A stretch of 64,000 nucleotides of DNA from Paenibacillus sp. FSL H7-0737 (lineage in GTDB: Bacteria; Bacillota; Bacilli; Paenibacillales; Paenibacillaceae). The position numbers were made by a program, and so were the translations under genes. The stretch lies in assembly GCF_000758545.1 (NCBI RefSeq), contig NZ_CP009279.1, forward strand, positions 2,728,001 through 2,792,000, in the 5' to 3' direction. The notes under the pieces were generated by a model that worked only from the letters and a program-made list of their open reading frames with translations, had not been told where the DNA came from and ran no database searches. Of this stretch, positions 44,140 through 51,764 are shown piece by piece; the stretch's first letter is position 1; every line of letters starts with the position of its first letter.

Positions 44140-45660
44140 ATGAGGAGAATGAAAGCTAGGGCAAAATGGTTTATTCCTTTTGTCGCACTGCTGCTTGTTC
44201 TGGCCGGTTGTCAATCGGTTGGAGGTTTCGATGTTAATAAGGCATTGATCGGGGATGTCGGTGTTAAATCATCAGAATCCAGCATGACGTTTTCTATGAA
44301 CGCTGAACCTTCAGAAGGAATTAGCGCAGAAGATAAGGAAATGGTCGATCTCATAAATTCTTTTTCCCTGAGTATTAGCAATGCAAAGTTACAAGAGAAT
44401 GGTAATGTATCTGCCAATGGAACGATCGGCTATAAACAATTGAATATTCCATTCTCATTGTTTATGGACAAAAAAACTTTAGTCTTTACGGTTGAAGGAG
44501 CAAAACAACCGTTTTACTTCCCGGTTCAAGGCTATGATGAGGTCTTTGCTGAAGTTGGATTGGATCTGACTAAAGCTGAAGATCTTAGTAAGCTGCTAAC
44601 GAAGTTTGTGGTGAAGAATCTTCCTAATCCAAGCGCAATTAGCGTAACACCCGTTAGTGAGGCTGTGTATGGCCAGCAGGTGAATATGACGAAGTTACAT
44701 ACCGAAGTGACGGGTGATGAGCTTCCGGCATTGTTAAAAGGATTCCTGAAATCGATCTCTAAAGATACGGAAGGCTTTACAGAATTGGTTGGTGGTCTAT
44801 ATGACTATCTATATCCTGTGATTAAAGCTATGGACGAAAAAGCCTCCGGTGATTATGAAATTCCAGGTATTGGAGTCATTCCTCTGGGTGATAAAGAAGC
44901 TGTTGTAACTGTACTACATGATGCAGCAAAATTGGCTGTGGATGCGTTACTGCTGGTTTATGACAATCAACTAGACAGTCTTTACAAAGCTACCCCTGAG
45001 CTTAAAACGGTTCTGAGCAAGGATACGAAGCTTGCTGTCGACATTTTTGTAGACAGTGGACTACATGTTCGTAAACAGAATGTTGATCTGAAAGTGGCGC
45101 TTCCAGGTACTGAAGATATGCCATTAAAGAGCTTCTCTCTTAAGGCTTCCAGTCAGATTTGGAACATTGGTGGTGCTGTAACGGCAGATCCAATCAGTAC
45201 TGAAGGAGCACTTGATGTTTCTTCTGGTGACCTGACTCCTGGAGAGACTTTGAACAATTTTGATCCAAATTCTAACGTCTATCGTATATTGAAAGACGAT
45301 CTTGGTATCACCAAGAGAACGATTGTCATCGAACCAGACGACGAATATTATTATCCGATCGTTGACAATAATACGACGTACATTCCTCTTCGGTATTTTG
45401 CAGAAGATTTAGATGCTATTGTGGAATGGGATACAGTCAATCGTGCTATTATCGTAACTGATGGTGTGTACGGTGATAAGCTGGTATTCAAAATCGGTTC
45501 TTCCGAAGCAGTAATTAACGGTGAAAAAGTGAAGCTTGCAGAGCCTGTATTTGTTGACGAATATGGTGATGCCTATGTATCGCTGCGTCTGCTTGCTGAA
45601 GCACTTCATGCTACTGTGTATGTAGATGAAGATGGTTGGATTACTATTACACGTAAATAG
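44140..45660 (+). CDS. Stalk-domain (copper amine oxidase N-type) lipoprotein
   Basis: 506 residues with AAAAAAGGAGA upstream. Signal peptide ending in a good lipobox VLAGC (Cys24). A large region (about 30-385) of unknown family, rich in Ser/Leu/Asp, has a regular strand and helix pattern. It ends with a copper amine oxidase N-terminal-like domain at about 400-506 (IPLRYFAEDLDAIVEWD, GEKVKLAEPVFVDEYGDAYVSLRLLAEAL), a module widely used as a surface stalk or wall-binding part in Paenibacillus-type bacteria. It should be anchored to the outer face of the membrane. Function is unknown. Confidence 0.8.
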   Translation: MRRMKARAKWFIPFVALLLVLAGCQSVGGFDVNKALIGDVGVKSSESSMTFSMNAEPSEGISAEDKEMVDLINSFSLSISNAKLQENGNVSANGTIGYKQLNIPFSLFMDKKTLVFTVEGAKQPFYFPVQGYDEVFAEVGLDLTKAEDLSKLLTKFVVKNLPNPSAISVTPVSEAVYGQQVNMTKLHTEVTGDELPALLKGFLKSISKDTEGFTELVGGLYDYLYPVIKAMDEKASGDYEIPGIGVIPLGDKEAVVTVLHDAAKLAVDALLLVYDNQLDSLYKATPELKTVLSKDTKLAVDIFVDSGLHVRKQNVDLKVALPGTEDMPLKSFSLKASSQIWNIGGAVTADPISTEGALDVSSGDLTPGETLNNFDPNSNVYRILKDDLGITKRTIVIEPDDEYYYPIVDNNTTYIPLRYFAEDLDAIVEWDTVNRAIIVTDGVYGDKLVFKIGSSEAVINGEKVKLAEPVFVDEYGDAYVSLRLLAEALHATVYVDEDGWITITRK

Positions 45661-45694
45661 TTAGTTCGATCCTCATTGGCTAAATAACACAAAC

Positions 45695-45743
45695 AAACCC
45701 AGCTTCTAACTTCGCAGAAATGCGGGTGAAGCTGGGTTTTTTA
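45695..45743. terminator. Terminator after the stalk-domain lipoprotein gene
   Basis: A perfect 12-base-pair stem AAACCCAGCTTC / GAAGCTGGGTTT followed by TTTT. It lies between convergent genes. Confidence 0.85.
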
Positions 45744-45762
45744 TATGAAATATGGCATCTTT

Positions 45763-47178
45763 TCATTGCTTCGTTAAAACCACTTCTAGGTCGACATTAC
45801 TTAGCGCTTTTTCTTCAGCCATACTTTGGACATACCCTCCTAAGAAACCGTCCTGCTGTTCCTCCCAAAGCTTGTAGCCCGGCAACGCTTTTATATCCTT
45901 AGCAAAGGTACCTGCAGTTCCTGCGAAGTATCGTACATTCAGCTTGGACATTACCTTCGCCATGGATTCTTTTTCAGACTCCGTTAAAGGGCTTTCCTTA
46001 AGACTATCCATAGCTTTGTCATAGGAGTTAGTAGCAAAGGCTTCTTCGGCATAAGCCTTGAAGTTTAAGAGATTGTGATCTGTAATCTGATTAGCTTCAG
46101 CCCAACCTTCTACGTTCAAAGACGTTGTTTTATAATTTATGGTTCGCGAGACGGGATCGAAGGTCATGGCTCCATATTGATGCGGATTGACGGCCATCGC
46201 ACTCGTAGCGATATCATAGATTGGCATTTGTTCAGAGGATGCTGTATCTTCATTCGCGTCTGCTGGATCTACTTGAATGTCCTGCATATGAATATGTCCT
46301 GAGAGAACTAGATTAAGTCCATTCTTCCGTAAGGATTTTATAGCTTCCTGGCTGTTATTAAGCTTGAAGCCTGAAACAGACATAGAAGTGTGACTTAATA
46401 AATTATGATGCATCACCGTGATCACAGAAGCGTGCTCTTTGGCTGCAAGCTTAACGGATTCATCCATCCATGAAAGCGTAGAGGAAGCAATACGCCCATC
46501 GGTCTGAGGGAAACCGTATTTTTTATTATTAAGGTATTGGCTACTGTCTATCATCAGAATCCATAAGTTGGGGGCAGCCTTGACGATATAGCTTAGTGAT
46601 TCCTTATCACGTGATGCAGCTTCTTTGTAGCCGAAATCCGCATACATTTTGACGAAATCCTTATCTGTAATTGAATCCGTAAGGAGCTGTTTATCGCCAC
46701 TGAAGGATCTAGCCCAAGGATTAAATAAGTCGTGATTGCCTGGAATGACATATACAGTGGTTCCTTGTTGTTCAATTCGTTTTAAATTTTCGGTTAACTT
46801 TTGATGGCTGCTGCGTTCTCCATTATTAGTTAAATCGCCACTGAGGATGATAAACGCAGGTTTTTTCTGTTCAGCGTCATAGACCAAAGCTTCAGCCATT
46901 TCATCACTGTAGGGCAGCATTTTTCCATCGCCTCCAGTGACATAGGTCTGAAAAGCCTGCCCACCATCCTGAAGATCCTTATCCAAAAAGTGAGTGTCTG
47001 TGGCGACCCAGAAAGATACAGGTTTAAGCTCAGCTTGATCAAGTTCCATAGCGTTTAAATTAGACGATTTTGTGTCTTTACAGCCAGTAAGTGCCAAGCT
47101 AAGGAAAAAGAGCACTACACAAGAGAATATGATCGTTTTTTTATGTAGAATAAGAACTTTATCTGTTGAAAAATTCAT
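45763..47178 (-). CDS. Metallophosphoesterase lipoprotein
   Basis: 471 residues on the - strand. Signal peptide ending LSLALTGC (lipobox; Cys33). The calcineurin-like phosphoesterase motifs are complete: DTHF (for DxH), SGDLTNNGE (GDxxxxG), PGNHD (GNHD), MHHN and SGHIHMQD (GHxH), binding two metals. Acting outside the membrane, it could hydrolyse nucleotides, phospholipids or other phosphoesters; substrate is unknown. The C-terminal region of about 140 residues is alpha-helical. It diverges from the nitroreductase gene. No terminator other than the shared convergent one is seen. Confidence 0.87.
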   Translation of the reverse strand: MNFSTDKVLILHKKTIIFSCVVLFFLSLALTGCKDTKSSNLNAMELDQAELKPVSFWVATDTHFLDKDLQDGGQAFQTYVTGGDGKMLPYSDEMAEALVYDAEQKKPAFIILSGDLTNNGERSSHQKLTENLKRIEQQGTTVYVIPGNHDLFNPWARSFSGDKQLLTDSITDKDFVKMYADFGYKEAASRDKESLSYIVKAAPNLWILMIDSSQYLNNKKYGFPQTDGRIASSTLSWMDESVKLAAKEHASVITVMHHNLLSHTSMSVSGFKLNNSQEAIKSLRKNGLNLVLSGHIHMQDIQVDPADANEDTASSEQMPIYDIATSAMAVNPHQYGAMTFDPVSRTINYKTTSLNVEGWAEANQITDHNLLNFKAYAEEAFATNSYDKAMDSLKESPLTESEKESMAKVMSKLNVRYFAGTAGTFAKDIKALPGYKLWEEQQDGFLGGYVQSMAEEKALSNVDLEVVLTKQ

Positions 47179-47315
47179 TTATATAACCTTCCTTCTGTAC
47201 TTTTGCTGCACTATTGTAGCTTATTTTTAGCCGAAATGTATATCGGAAAAGTGAAGGGGAGATGTTACTAACCGAGGCTAATTGTATATCCGACAAAATA
47301 AGTTGTGAATAAATG

Positions 47316-47344
47316 TTGTATTTTCAGAAAAAAGGTGATAAGAT
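47316..47344 (+). promoter_or_regulatory. Sigma-A promoter of the nitroreductase gene
   Basis: TTGTAT (47316-47321), 17-base spacer, TAAGAT (47339-47344), about 40 bases before the start codon. Confidence 0.55.
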
Positions 47345-47350
47345 GTACAA

Positions 47351-47363
47351 AAGTAAGTTACTT
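47351..47363. promoter_or_regulatory. Palindromic operator candidate at the nitroreductase start site
   Basis: AAGTAA-G-TTACTT is a perfect inverted repeat located where transcription would begin. Nitroreductases of this type are often repressed by MarR/DUF24 (YodB/HypR-like) redox regulators; the link here is inferred. Confidence 0.5.
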
Positions 47364-47386
47364 AAATAAATGGAGGTAGTTATTTT

Positions 47387-47986
47387 ATGTCTAACAATTT
47401 TCTTGAAGCGGTTAAAGGAAGACGTTCCATCTATGCCATCAGTAAAGAATCCACTGTAGCCGATGCTCAAATTATTGAAATCGTTGAGCAAGCGGTTTTG
47501 CATAGCCCAACTTCATTCAACTCCCAAAGCTCCAGAGCGGTTGTTCTTTTAGGTGAACAGCATGATAAATTATGGGATATCACGACAGAAACTTTGCGCA
47601 AAATCGTTCCAGCTGAACAATTTGAAGGAACAGCACAAAAATTAGCATCTTTCAAAGCAGGTTACGGTTCCGTATTGTTCTTTGAAGATCAAGCGGTAGT
47701 GAAGAACCTTCAAGAAAACTTCGCCTTGTATGCCGAGAACTTCCCAGTTTGGTCTAACCAATCTTCAGGCATTCTGCAATTCGTAGTATGGACTGCACTT
47801 TCTGAAGCAGGTTTAGGTGCATCCTTGCAGCACTATAACCCACTAATTGATGACGAAGTGAAAGAAGCTTGGGGCATCCCGCAAGACTGGAAACTGATTG
47901 CTCAATTGCCATTTGGTAAGACAGTAACTCCAGCAGGTGAGAAACAATTCCAACCGGTTGAAGATCGCGTTAAAGTCTTTAAATAA
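47387..47986 (+). CDS. Nitroreductase-family oxidoreductase
   Basis: 199 residues, with GGAGG at 47372-47376. FMN-dependent NAD(P)H oxidoreductase of the fatty-acid-repression/HypO-like branch: FLEAVKGRRSIYAISKES (FMN phosphate-binding RRSIY), SPTSFNSQSSRAVVL, the central VWSNQSSGILQFVVWTALSEAGLGASLQHYNP and C-terminal PFGK. It likely reduces quinones, nitro compounds or other electrophiles in the cytoplasm. It has its own promoter and palindromic operator and a hairpin terminator overlapping the ribosome site of the next gene. Confidence 0.88.
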   Translation: MSNNFLEAVKGRRSIYAISKESTVADAQIIEIVEQAVLHSPTSFNSQSSRAVVLLGEQHDKLWDITTETLRKIVPAEQFEGTAQKLASFKAGYGSVLFFEDQAVVKNLQENFALYAENFPVWSNQSSGILQFVVWTALSEAGLGASLQHYNPLIDDEVKEAWGIPQDWKLIAQLPFGKTVTPAGEKQFQPVEDRVKVFK

Positions 47987-48002
47987 GCTTAAGAGAGTGT
48001 TT

Positions 48003-48056
48003 AAAACCTCCTAGACCAGGCTAATTAATTATATAGTCAGGTTAAGGAGGTTTTTT
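48003..48056 (+). terminator. Terminator hairpin of the nitroreductase gene that contains the next ribosome site
   Basis: AAAACCTCC near 48003 pairs with GGAGGTTTT near 48046-48054, enclosing a loop with inner ACC-GG pairing, then TTTTTT. The GGAGG of the 3' arm is also the ribosome-binding site of the small gene that begins at 48059. Confidence 0.7.
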
Positions 48057-48058
48057 GT

Positions 48059-48253
48059 ATGCCGTGGAACAAAAAAGATTATCCAGATTCACTCAAAAAC
48101 TTCACTGCACCTATTCGTAATAAGGCGATTGATATTGCTAATGCACTGCTAGAAGATGGATATGAAGAGGGAAGGGCGATTTCTATTGCTACCGCACAAG
48201 CGAAAGAGTGGGGAGAGAATCGTGATAAGCAGGTCCGTAAAAAAGGACATTAA
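48059..48253 (+). CDS. YdaT-like small protein
   Basis: 64 residues, beginning MPWNKKDYPDSLKNFTAP and containing RNKAIDIANALLEDGYEEGR, AISIATAQAKEW, which match the N-terminal part of YdaT, a general-stress protein in Bacillus. YdaT itself carries an additional C-terminal domain that is missing here. Function is unknown. AAGGAGG at 48044-48050 is eight bases before ATG 48059 but lies in the 3' arm of the upstream terminator, so production should depend on read-through and unfolding. No sigma-B promoter was recognised. Confidence 0.75.
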   Translation: MPWNKKDYPDSLKNFTAPIRNKAIDIANALLEDGYEEGRAISIATAQAKEWGENRDKQVRKKGH

Positions 48254-48278
48254 TTAAAAGTTCGAAAATAGAGGTACA

Positions 48279-48321
48279 AAAAAAGCAGGACAGCGTCGCT
48301 TAACGCTTGTCCTGCTTTTTA
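48279..48321. terminator. Bidirectional terminator between the ydaT-like and prsA-like genes
   Basis: AAAAGCAGGACA / TGTCCTGCTTTT stem, plus inner AGCG/CGCT pairing, with A- and T-runs on the two sides. The two genes converge here. Confidence 0.9.
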
Positions 48322-48329
48322 CAGTCATA

Positions 48330-49499
48330 TTATTTAGCAGATTCAGTTCCTGCTTCTGCGCTTGCAGATGGCTCAGGAGAAGCTGTTGCTTCTTTTTTGG
48401 CATCCGTAAGTGAATTTGTGATTTTTGCTTTTGCAGTTGTATCTGACAACCAAGTGGTGGAAAGAGTGGAAACCTTCTGAGACACAAGCGTCTTTTTGAT
48501 TTCATCTTTCTTTTCTTCCATGGTGTAGTTTTTAGCGTCTTTGTGGTCGGTAACTTTAATAATGTGATAACCGTAATCGGATTTCACAGCACCGCTTGTT
48601 TCCCCAACTTTAAGTTTAAAGGCTACATCGGAGAATTCAGCTACCATATCTCCACGTTTGAAGAAGTCTAGATCTCCGCCATTAGCTTTGGAACCAGTGT
48701 CTGAAGATTTTTCTTTTGCTAGTTCAGCGAAATCAGCTCCATCTTTCAATTGCTTCAGAATTGCATCTGCTTCTTCTTTAGTCTCAACGAGAATGTGGGA
48801 AGCGCGAACTTGTTCTTCTTCATTGAAAGTAGCTTTATTTGTTTCATAGTAGTCTTTGATTTCTTGATCCGTTACAGTCACTTGCGGCTCAAGAATCTTA
48901 CGCAGTTTAACTTGTAGCGGCATTTGCTTCTTCAAGTCATCAACGGTCATTGAGCTTTGTTGCAATGCAGCATTAAATGCAGCTTCTCCGCCGAATTGTG
49001 CCTTAAGGTCTTCTAATTCAGCATTGATGTCTTCATCAGTAACGGTTACGTTGGCTTTTTTAGCTTCTTGATCAACGAGTTCAGTAGTAATCATAGCTTG
49101 CAGTGTGCTTTCTCCGCCTGCTTCGATCAATTTATCATAAAGTTGTTCTTTAGTAATGTTAGTTCCGTTAACGCTAGCAACAGCTGTGCTGCTGTCGTCC
49201 TTTTGGAATGGAGGCTTAATCAATACAATGATGAGTGCCGCAGCCAGAACCACAGAGGCAATCATCCAGCCCTTGTTACCTTTAGGAGAAACTGGTGGAG
49301 CAGGTGGCGTCGTATTATTGTTGCTGCCGACTTTGTTCATTACTGGAACACTTTCCTCTTTTGTTGTATTCACAGGTTCTTCAGCAGCTACGACCTCCAC
49401 TTCATTTACTTCATTGGTATTCTCGGTAGTGTTCAATTCTTCTTCCGGAGTACCGTTGTTTTCTAAGTTCTCATTTCCATTCAGATCTTTTTTGTCCAT
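48330..49499 (-). CDS. PrsA-like peptidyl-prolyl isomerase (parvulin), membrane-anchored
   Basis: 389 residues on the - strand. An acidic cytoplasmic tail of about 70 residues rich in Asn/Glu/Thr comes first, then a membrane helix (GWMIASVVLAAALIIVLIK, about 76-94). A SurA-N-like region follows (VNGTNITKEQLYDKLIE), then the parvulin domain with RASHILVETKEEAD, GGDLDFFKRGDMV and KSDYGYHIIKV (about 225-325). The end is Ser/Ala/Glu-rich. It would assist folding of secreted proteins outside the membrane. Unlike B. subtilis PrsA, it has no lipobox and uses a type II transmembrane anchor. Confidence 0.9.
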   Translation of the reverse strand: MDKKDLNGNENLENNGTPEEELNTTENTNEVNEVEVVAAEEPVNTTKEESVPVMNKVGSNNNTTPPAPPVSPKGNKGWMIASVVLAAALIIVLIKPPFQKDDSSTAVASVNGTNITKEQLYDKLIEAGGESTLQAMITTELVDQEAKKANVTVTDEDINAELEDLKAQFGGEAAFNAALQQSSMTVDDLKKQMPLQVKLRKILEPQVTVTDQEIKDYYETNKATFNEEEQVRASHILVETKEEADAILKQLKDGADFAELAKEKSSDTGSKANGGDLDFFKRGDMVAEFSDVAFKLKVGETSGAVKSDYGYHIIKVTDHKDAKNYTMEEKKDEIKKTLVSQKVSTLSTTWLSDTTAKAKITNSLTDAKKEATASPEPSASAEAGTESAK

Positions 49500-49628
49500 T
49501 ATTAGTAATGACTCCCTTCAATATAGGTGTTGCTTGTCTATTTACAACTTTAACAGAAATCCAGATCCTAAACCTTAAGAAAGTATAAAAAAAGATAGGA
49601 TCTTTTTAAGTTTCTATTAATAAAAAGC

Positions 49629-49672
49629 AAAAAGCCGGAAATGGCATCGGTAACATGCCCTTCCGGCTTATG
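49629..49672 (-). terminator. Terminator of the LytTR gene
   Basis: AAGCCGGAA pairs with TTCCGGCTT and GGCAT with ATGCC; on the - strand it is followed by TTTTTGC and more T. It lies about 15 bases after the LytTR stop codon. Confidence 0.8.
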
Positions 49673-49684
49673 GGAATAAGATGT

Positions 49685-50020
49685 TTACTTCAGTCCTTTC
49701 AATAGATGACGAATACTTTCTTGTTTCCGTCTTGGAACCCGTACGTTTTTAGCGAATAGGCCCTTTTCTCCGAAATAAATGCAGTCGTCTTCGATAGAAC
49801 TGATCTTGTTTAGATTGACATAACAGCCACCGTACACATGATAGTAAGTAGAATTGGATAACAATCGTTTTAATTGCTCGGCAGTCATTCTCTTTTTTAT
49901 GTTGTAGTTTCTGCCGTGAAAAATGACCAAATCATGGTCCCCGACCTTAAAGAACAGAATGTCTGTTTCCACCTCGAAGTCCTCGTATACATTTCTGGCT
50001 TCCAGCAGGATGCTACTCAT
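49685..50020 (-). CDS. Orphan LytTR-domain DNA-binding protein
   Basis: 111 residues on the - strand. Almost the whole protein is a LytTR beta-fold: ILFFKVGDHDLVIFHGRNYNIKKRMTAEQLKRLL, then YYHVYGGCYVNLNKISSIEDD and VRVPRRKQESIRHLL. There is no receiver, membrane segment or sensor part, so it is a stand-alone regulator, possibly autoregulated. Free-standing LytTR proteins control bacteriocins, competence or membrane genes in some Bacillota. Its promoter is overlapped by a perfect cre site. It diverges from the lactonase gene; no obvious peptide or target gene is next to it. Confidence 0.85.
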   Translation of the reverse strand: MSSILLEARNVYEDFEVETDILFFKVGDHDLVIFHGRNYNIKKRMTAEQLKRLLSNSTYYHVYGGCYVNLNKISSIEDDCIYFGEKGLFAKNVRVPRRKQESIRHLLKGLK

Positions 50021-50053
50021 TCATGTTCCCCCTTTATACTTAATAAAAGACTA

Positions 50054-50069
50054 ATGTTAGCGCTTTCAT
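50054..50069 (-). promoter_or_regulatory. Perfect cre site over the LytTR promoter
   Basis: ATGAAAGCGCTAACAT on the - strand matches the extended cre consensus WTGNAANCGNWNNCAW at every position. It starts within the -10 box of the LytTR gene, so CcpA binding should repress it. Confidence 0.7.
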
Positions 50070-50096
50070 TATAGCACAATCCCTAATCATTGGAAA
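50068..50096 (-). promoter_or_regulatory. Sigma-A promoter of the LytTR gene
   Basis: On the - strand TTTCCA (50096-50091), 17-base spacer ending TGC, and TATAAT (50073-50068), an extended -10 promoter. Confidence 0.6.
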
Positions 50097-50144
50097 GCCT
50101 TATTTTTGAACTATTTGTCACACTTTTTACTTTATAGTTTGTCT

Positions 50145-50174
50145 TTAACGTTTAAAAATTGTAAATTATATAAT
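50145..50174 (+). promoter_or_regulatory. Candidate promoter of the lactonase gene
   Basis: TTAACG (50145-50150), 18-base spacer, TATAAT (50169-50174), 28 bases before the start codon. Confidence 0.45.
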
Positions 50175-50201
50175 AGCAATACTTTGGAGGAGGATGTAGA
50201 G

Positions 50202-51308
50202 ATGGAAAAGCAGACTAAGTTATTGCTGTTTACGGGTTCCTATGCAAGTGCCACGGAAAGCGGTGTGCAGGTATTTGAATTCGATGGCGAAGCAGGAGGT
50301 ACGTTAAAATTAATCGACTCGGTTCAGGGTCTAACTAACCCCACCTTTGTTAATGTAGATGCTTCAGCCCTGCGTTTATATGCCATAGGAGAAAAGCCAA
50401 ATGGTGAAGGTGGAAAAGAGGGAGAAGTCGTTACCTTTGCTATCGACGCTAAGTGTGGGAAATTGAGCGAGTTGAATCGTATAGCCTCAATGCCTGCTTC
50501 AGGTAATGGTCAAACGACCACATGCCATATTTCAAGAGATCTAAACGATGAATACATTGTTGTATGTAGTTATCATGGTGGCAGTGTAGGCTTGATCACA
50601 CTAGATGAAGAAAAAGTTGCTAATCAACTGGCGGATGTCGCGATTCATTCCGGTCATGGTCACCATCCTGAACGTCAGGATCGCCCACATCCCCATTCGG
50701 CTATTTTCAGTCCGGACGGACAGTATCTGTTTGTTTCTGATCTTGGGCTTGATATTATTCGGTCCTATAGAATCAATAGAGACTTGAACAAACTAGAAGT
50801 TCACGGAGATACTGCGCTTCATCCAGGGGCCGGACCTCGTCATTTTACATTTCATCCAGATGGAAAGTCTGCATATGTTATAAACGAGGTGGATTCCACG
50901 ATAACATCGTTTACATATGACAGTGCTACAGGGACTCTTCACACGGTAGATACAGTTTCAACTTTGCCTGAGGATTTTAAGGAAGAGAATACTTGCGCTG
51001 AAATTGCTACTTCAGTAGATGGAAGATATCTTTACGCTTCTAACCGTGGAGCTGATAACATCGCAGTGTTTGCAGTGGATAACGCTACTGCCAAGCTTAC
51101 ACTAATTGAATATGTATCTACTCGTGGAGGGCATCCACGACACTTCTCATTAACTCCGGATGGGGCTTATCTTATTGTTGCAAATCGTGACGCTAATAAC
51201 CTGGTTGTGTTCTCTATTGAAGAGACCAGTGGTCGTCTCGTCTTTACTGGGAATACTGCTGATGTATCCAAGCCGGTGTGTGTGAAGCCTGTGATTTTCC
51301 CAGTATAA
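50202..51308 (+). CDS. Lactonase family protein (6-phosphogluconolactonase-like)
   Basis: 368 residues from ATG 50202, with GGAGGAGG at 50186-50193. Seven-bladed beta-propeller of the YkgB/Pgl type: LLFTGSYASATESGVQVFEF, HPHSAIFSPDGQYLFVSDLGLD, PGAGPRHFTFHPDGKSAYVINE, GGHPRHFSLTPDGAYLIVANRDANNL. These lactonases hydrolyse 6-phosphogluconolactone or related sugar lactones. Together with transaldolase, rpiA and rpe in this window it fits pentose phosphate metabolism, though the genes are not in one operon. Longer frame upstream to 50106 lacks a ribosome site. Confidence 0.88.
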   Translation: MEKQTKLLLFTGSYASATESGVQVFEFDGEAGGTLKLIDSVQGLTNPTFVNVDASALRLYAIGEKPNGEGGKEGEVVTFAIDAKCGKLSELNRIASMPASGNGQTTTCHISRDLNDEYIVVCSYHGGSVGLITLDEEKVANQLADVAIHSGHGHHPERQDRPHPHSAIFSPDGQYLFVSDLGLDIIRSYRINRDLNKLEVHGDTALHPGAGPRHFTFHPDGKSAYVINEVDSTITSFTYDSATGTLHTVDTVSTLPEDFKEENTCAEIATSVDGRYLYASNRGADNIAVFAVDNATAKLTLIEYVSTRGGHPRHFSLTPDGAYLIVANRDANNLVVFSIEETSGRLVFTGNTADVSKPVCVKPVIFPV

Positions 51309-51350
51309 AAGAAACTTGTTTTGAAGAGTGAATAAGACAATTTAAGAAAA

Positions 51351-51396
51351 TAATAAAGGGAACACCGGAGATGTAGTCCGGTGTTCCCTTTATTAT
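51351..51396. terminator. Bidirectional terminator between the lactonase and Hfq-like genes
   Basis: A perfect 18-base-pair stem AATAAAGGGAACACCGGA / TCCGGTGTTCCCTTTATT with a seven-base loop. Confidence 0.9.
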
Positions 51397-51432
51397 TGAA
51401 AATAGGATGAAGAAGTTTAATGAATGTGTGAA

Positions 51433-51654
51433 CTATTTGAGTGAGACGGGCTTAAGAGGTACAATAGTGGATACTGCAGATTTGAAGAGCACATTCTGTC
51501 TGCCATCACCTTGACCCTGTAAAGTGATTGTGAATGCATCATACGAGGTTACGACGCCTTGCATTTTTACACCATTTGTTGTAAAAATCGTCACGGGCAC
51601 CTTTGTGGAAATAAACTGATTCAACAAACGTTCCTGCAATTTTAGACTCTCCAC
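51433..51654 (-). CDS. Hfq-like RNA chaperone (divergent)
   Basis: 73 residues on the - strand. Sm1 motif: LLNQFISTKVPVTIFTTNGVKMQGVVTSYDAFTITLQ; Sm2-like strand: NVLFKSAVSTIVP. Length and layout match Hfq, which binds small RNAs and A-rich RNA as a hexameric ring. The canonical YKH of Sm2 is FKS here, and the proximal-face Gln of the usual LNQ motif is kept. It is not beside miaA, the normal location of hfq in Bacillota. It could be a second, specialised Hfq or a diverged main copy. Confidence 0.8.
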   Translation of the reverse strand: MESLKLQERLLNQFISTKVPVTIFTTNGVKMQGVVTSYDAFTITLQGQGDGRQNVLFKSAVSTIVPLKPVSLK

Positions 51655-51695
51655 TTTGGCAGCACTCCATCTTTTTGTATATTTATTTCTCTATA

Positions 51696-51704
51696 ATTAT
51701 AGCA
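51696..51704 (-). promoter_or_regulatory. Extended -10 promoter of the Hfq-like gene
   Basis: TGCTATAAT on the - strand, about 42 bases before the start codon. The -35 region is weak. Confidence 0.45.
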
Positions 51705-51764
51705 CGGGTTATAGCTTCTCAGGAAATGTGATCGACAGGCACAAAATTAGACACGGAGGTATTT

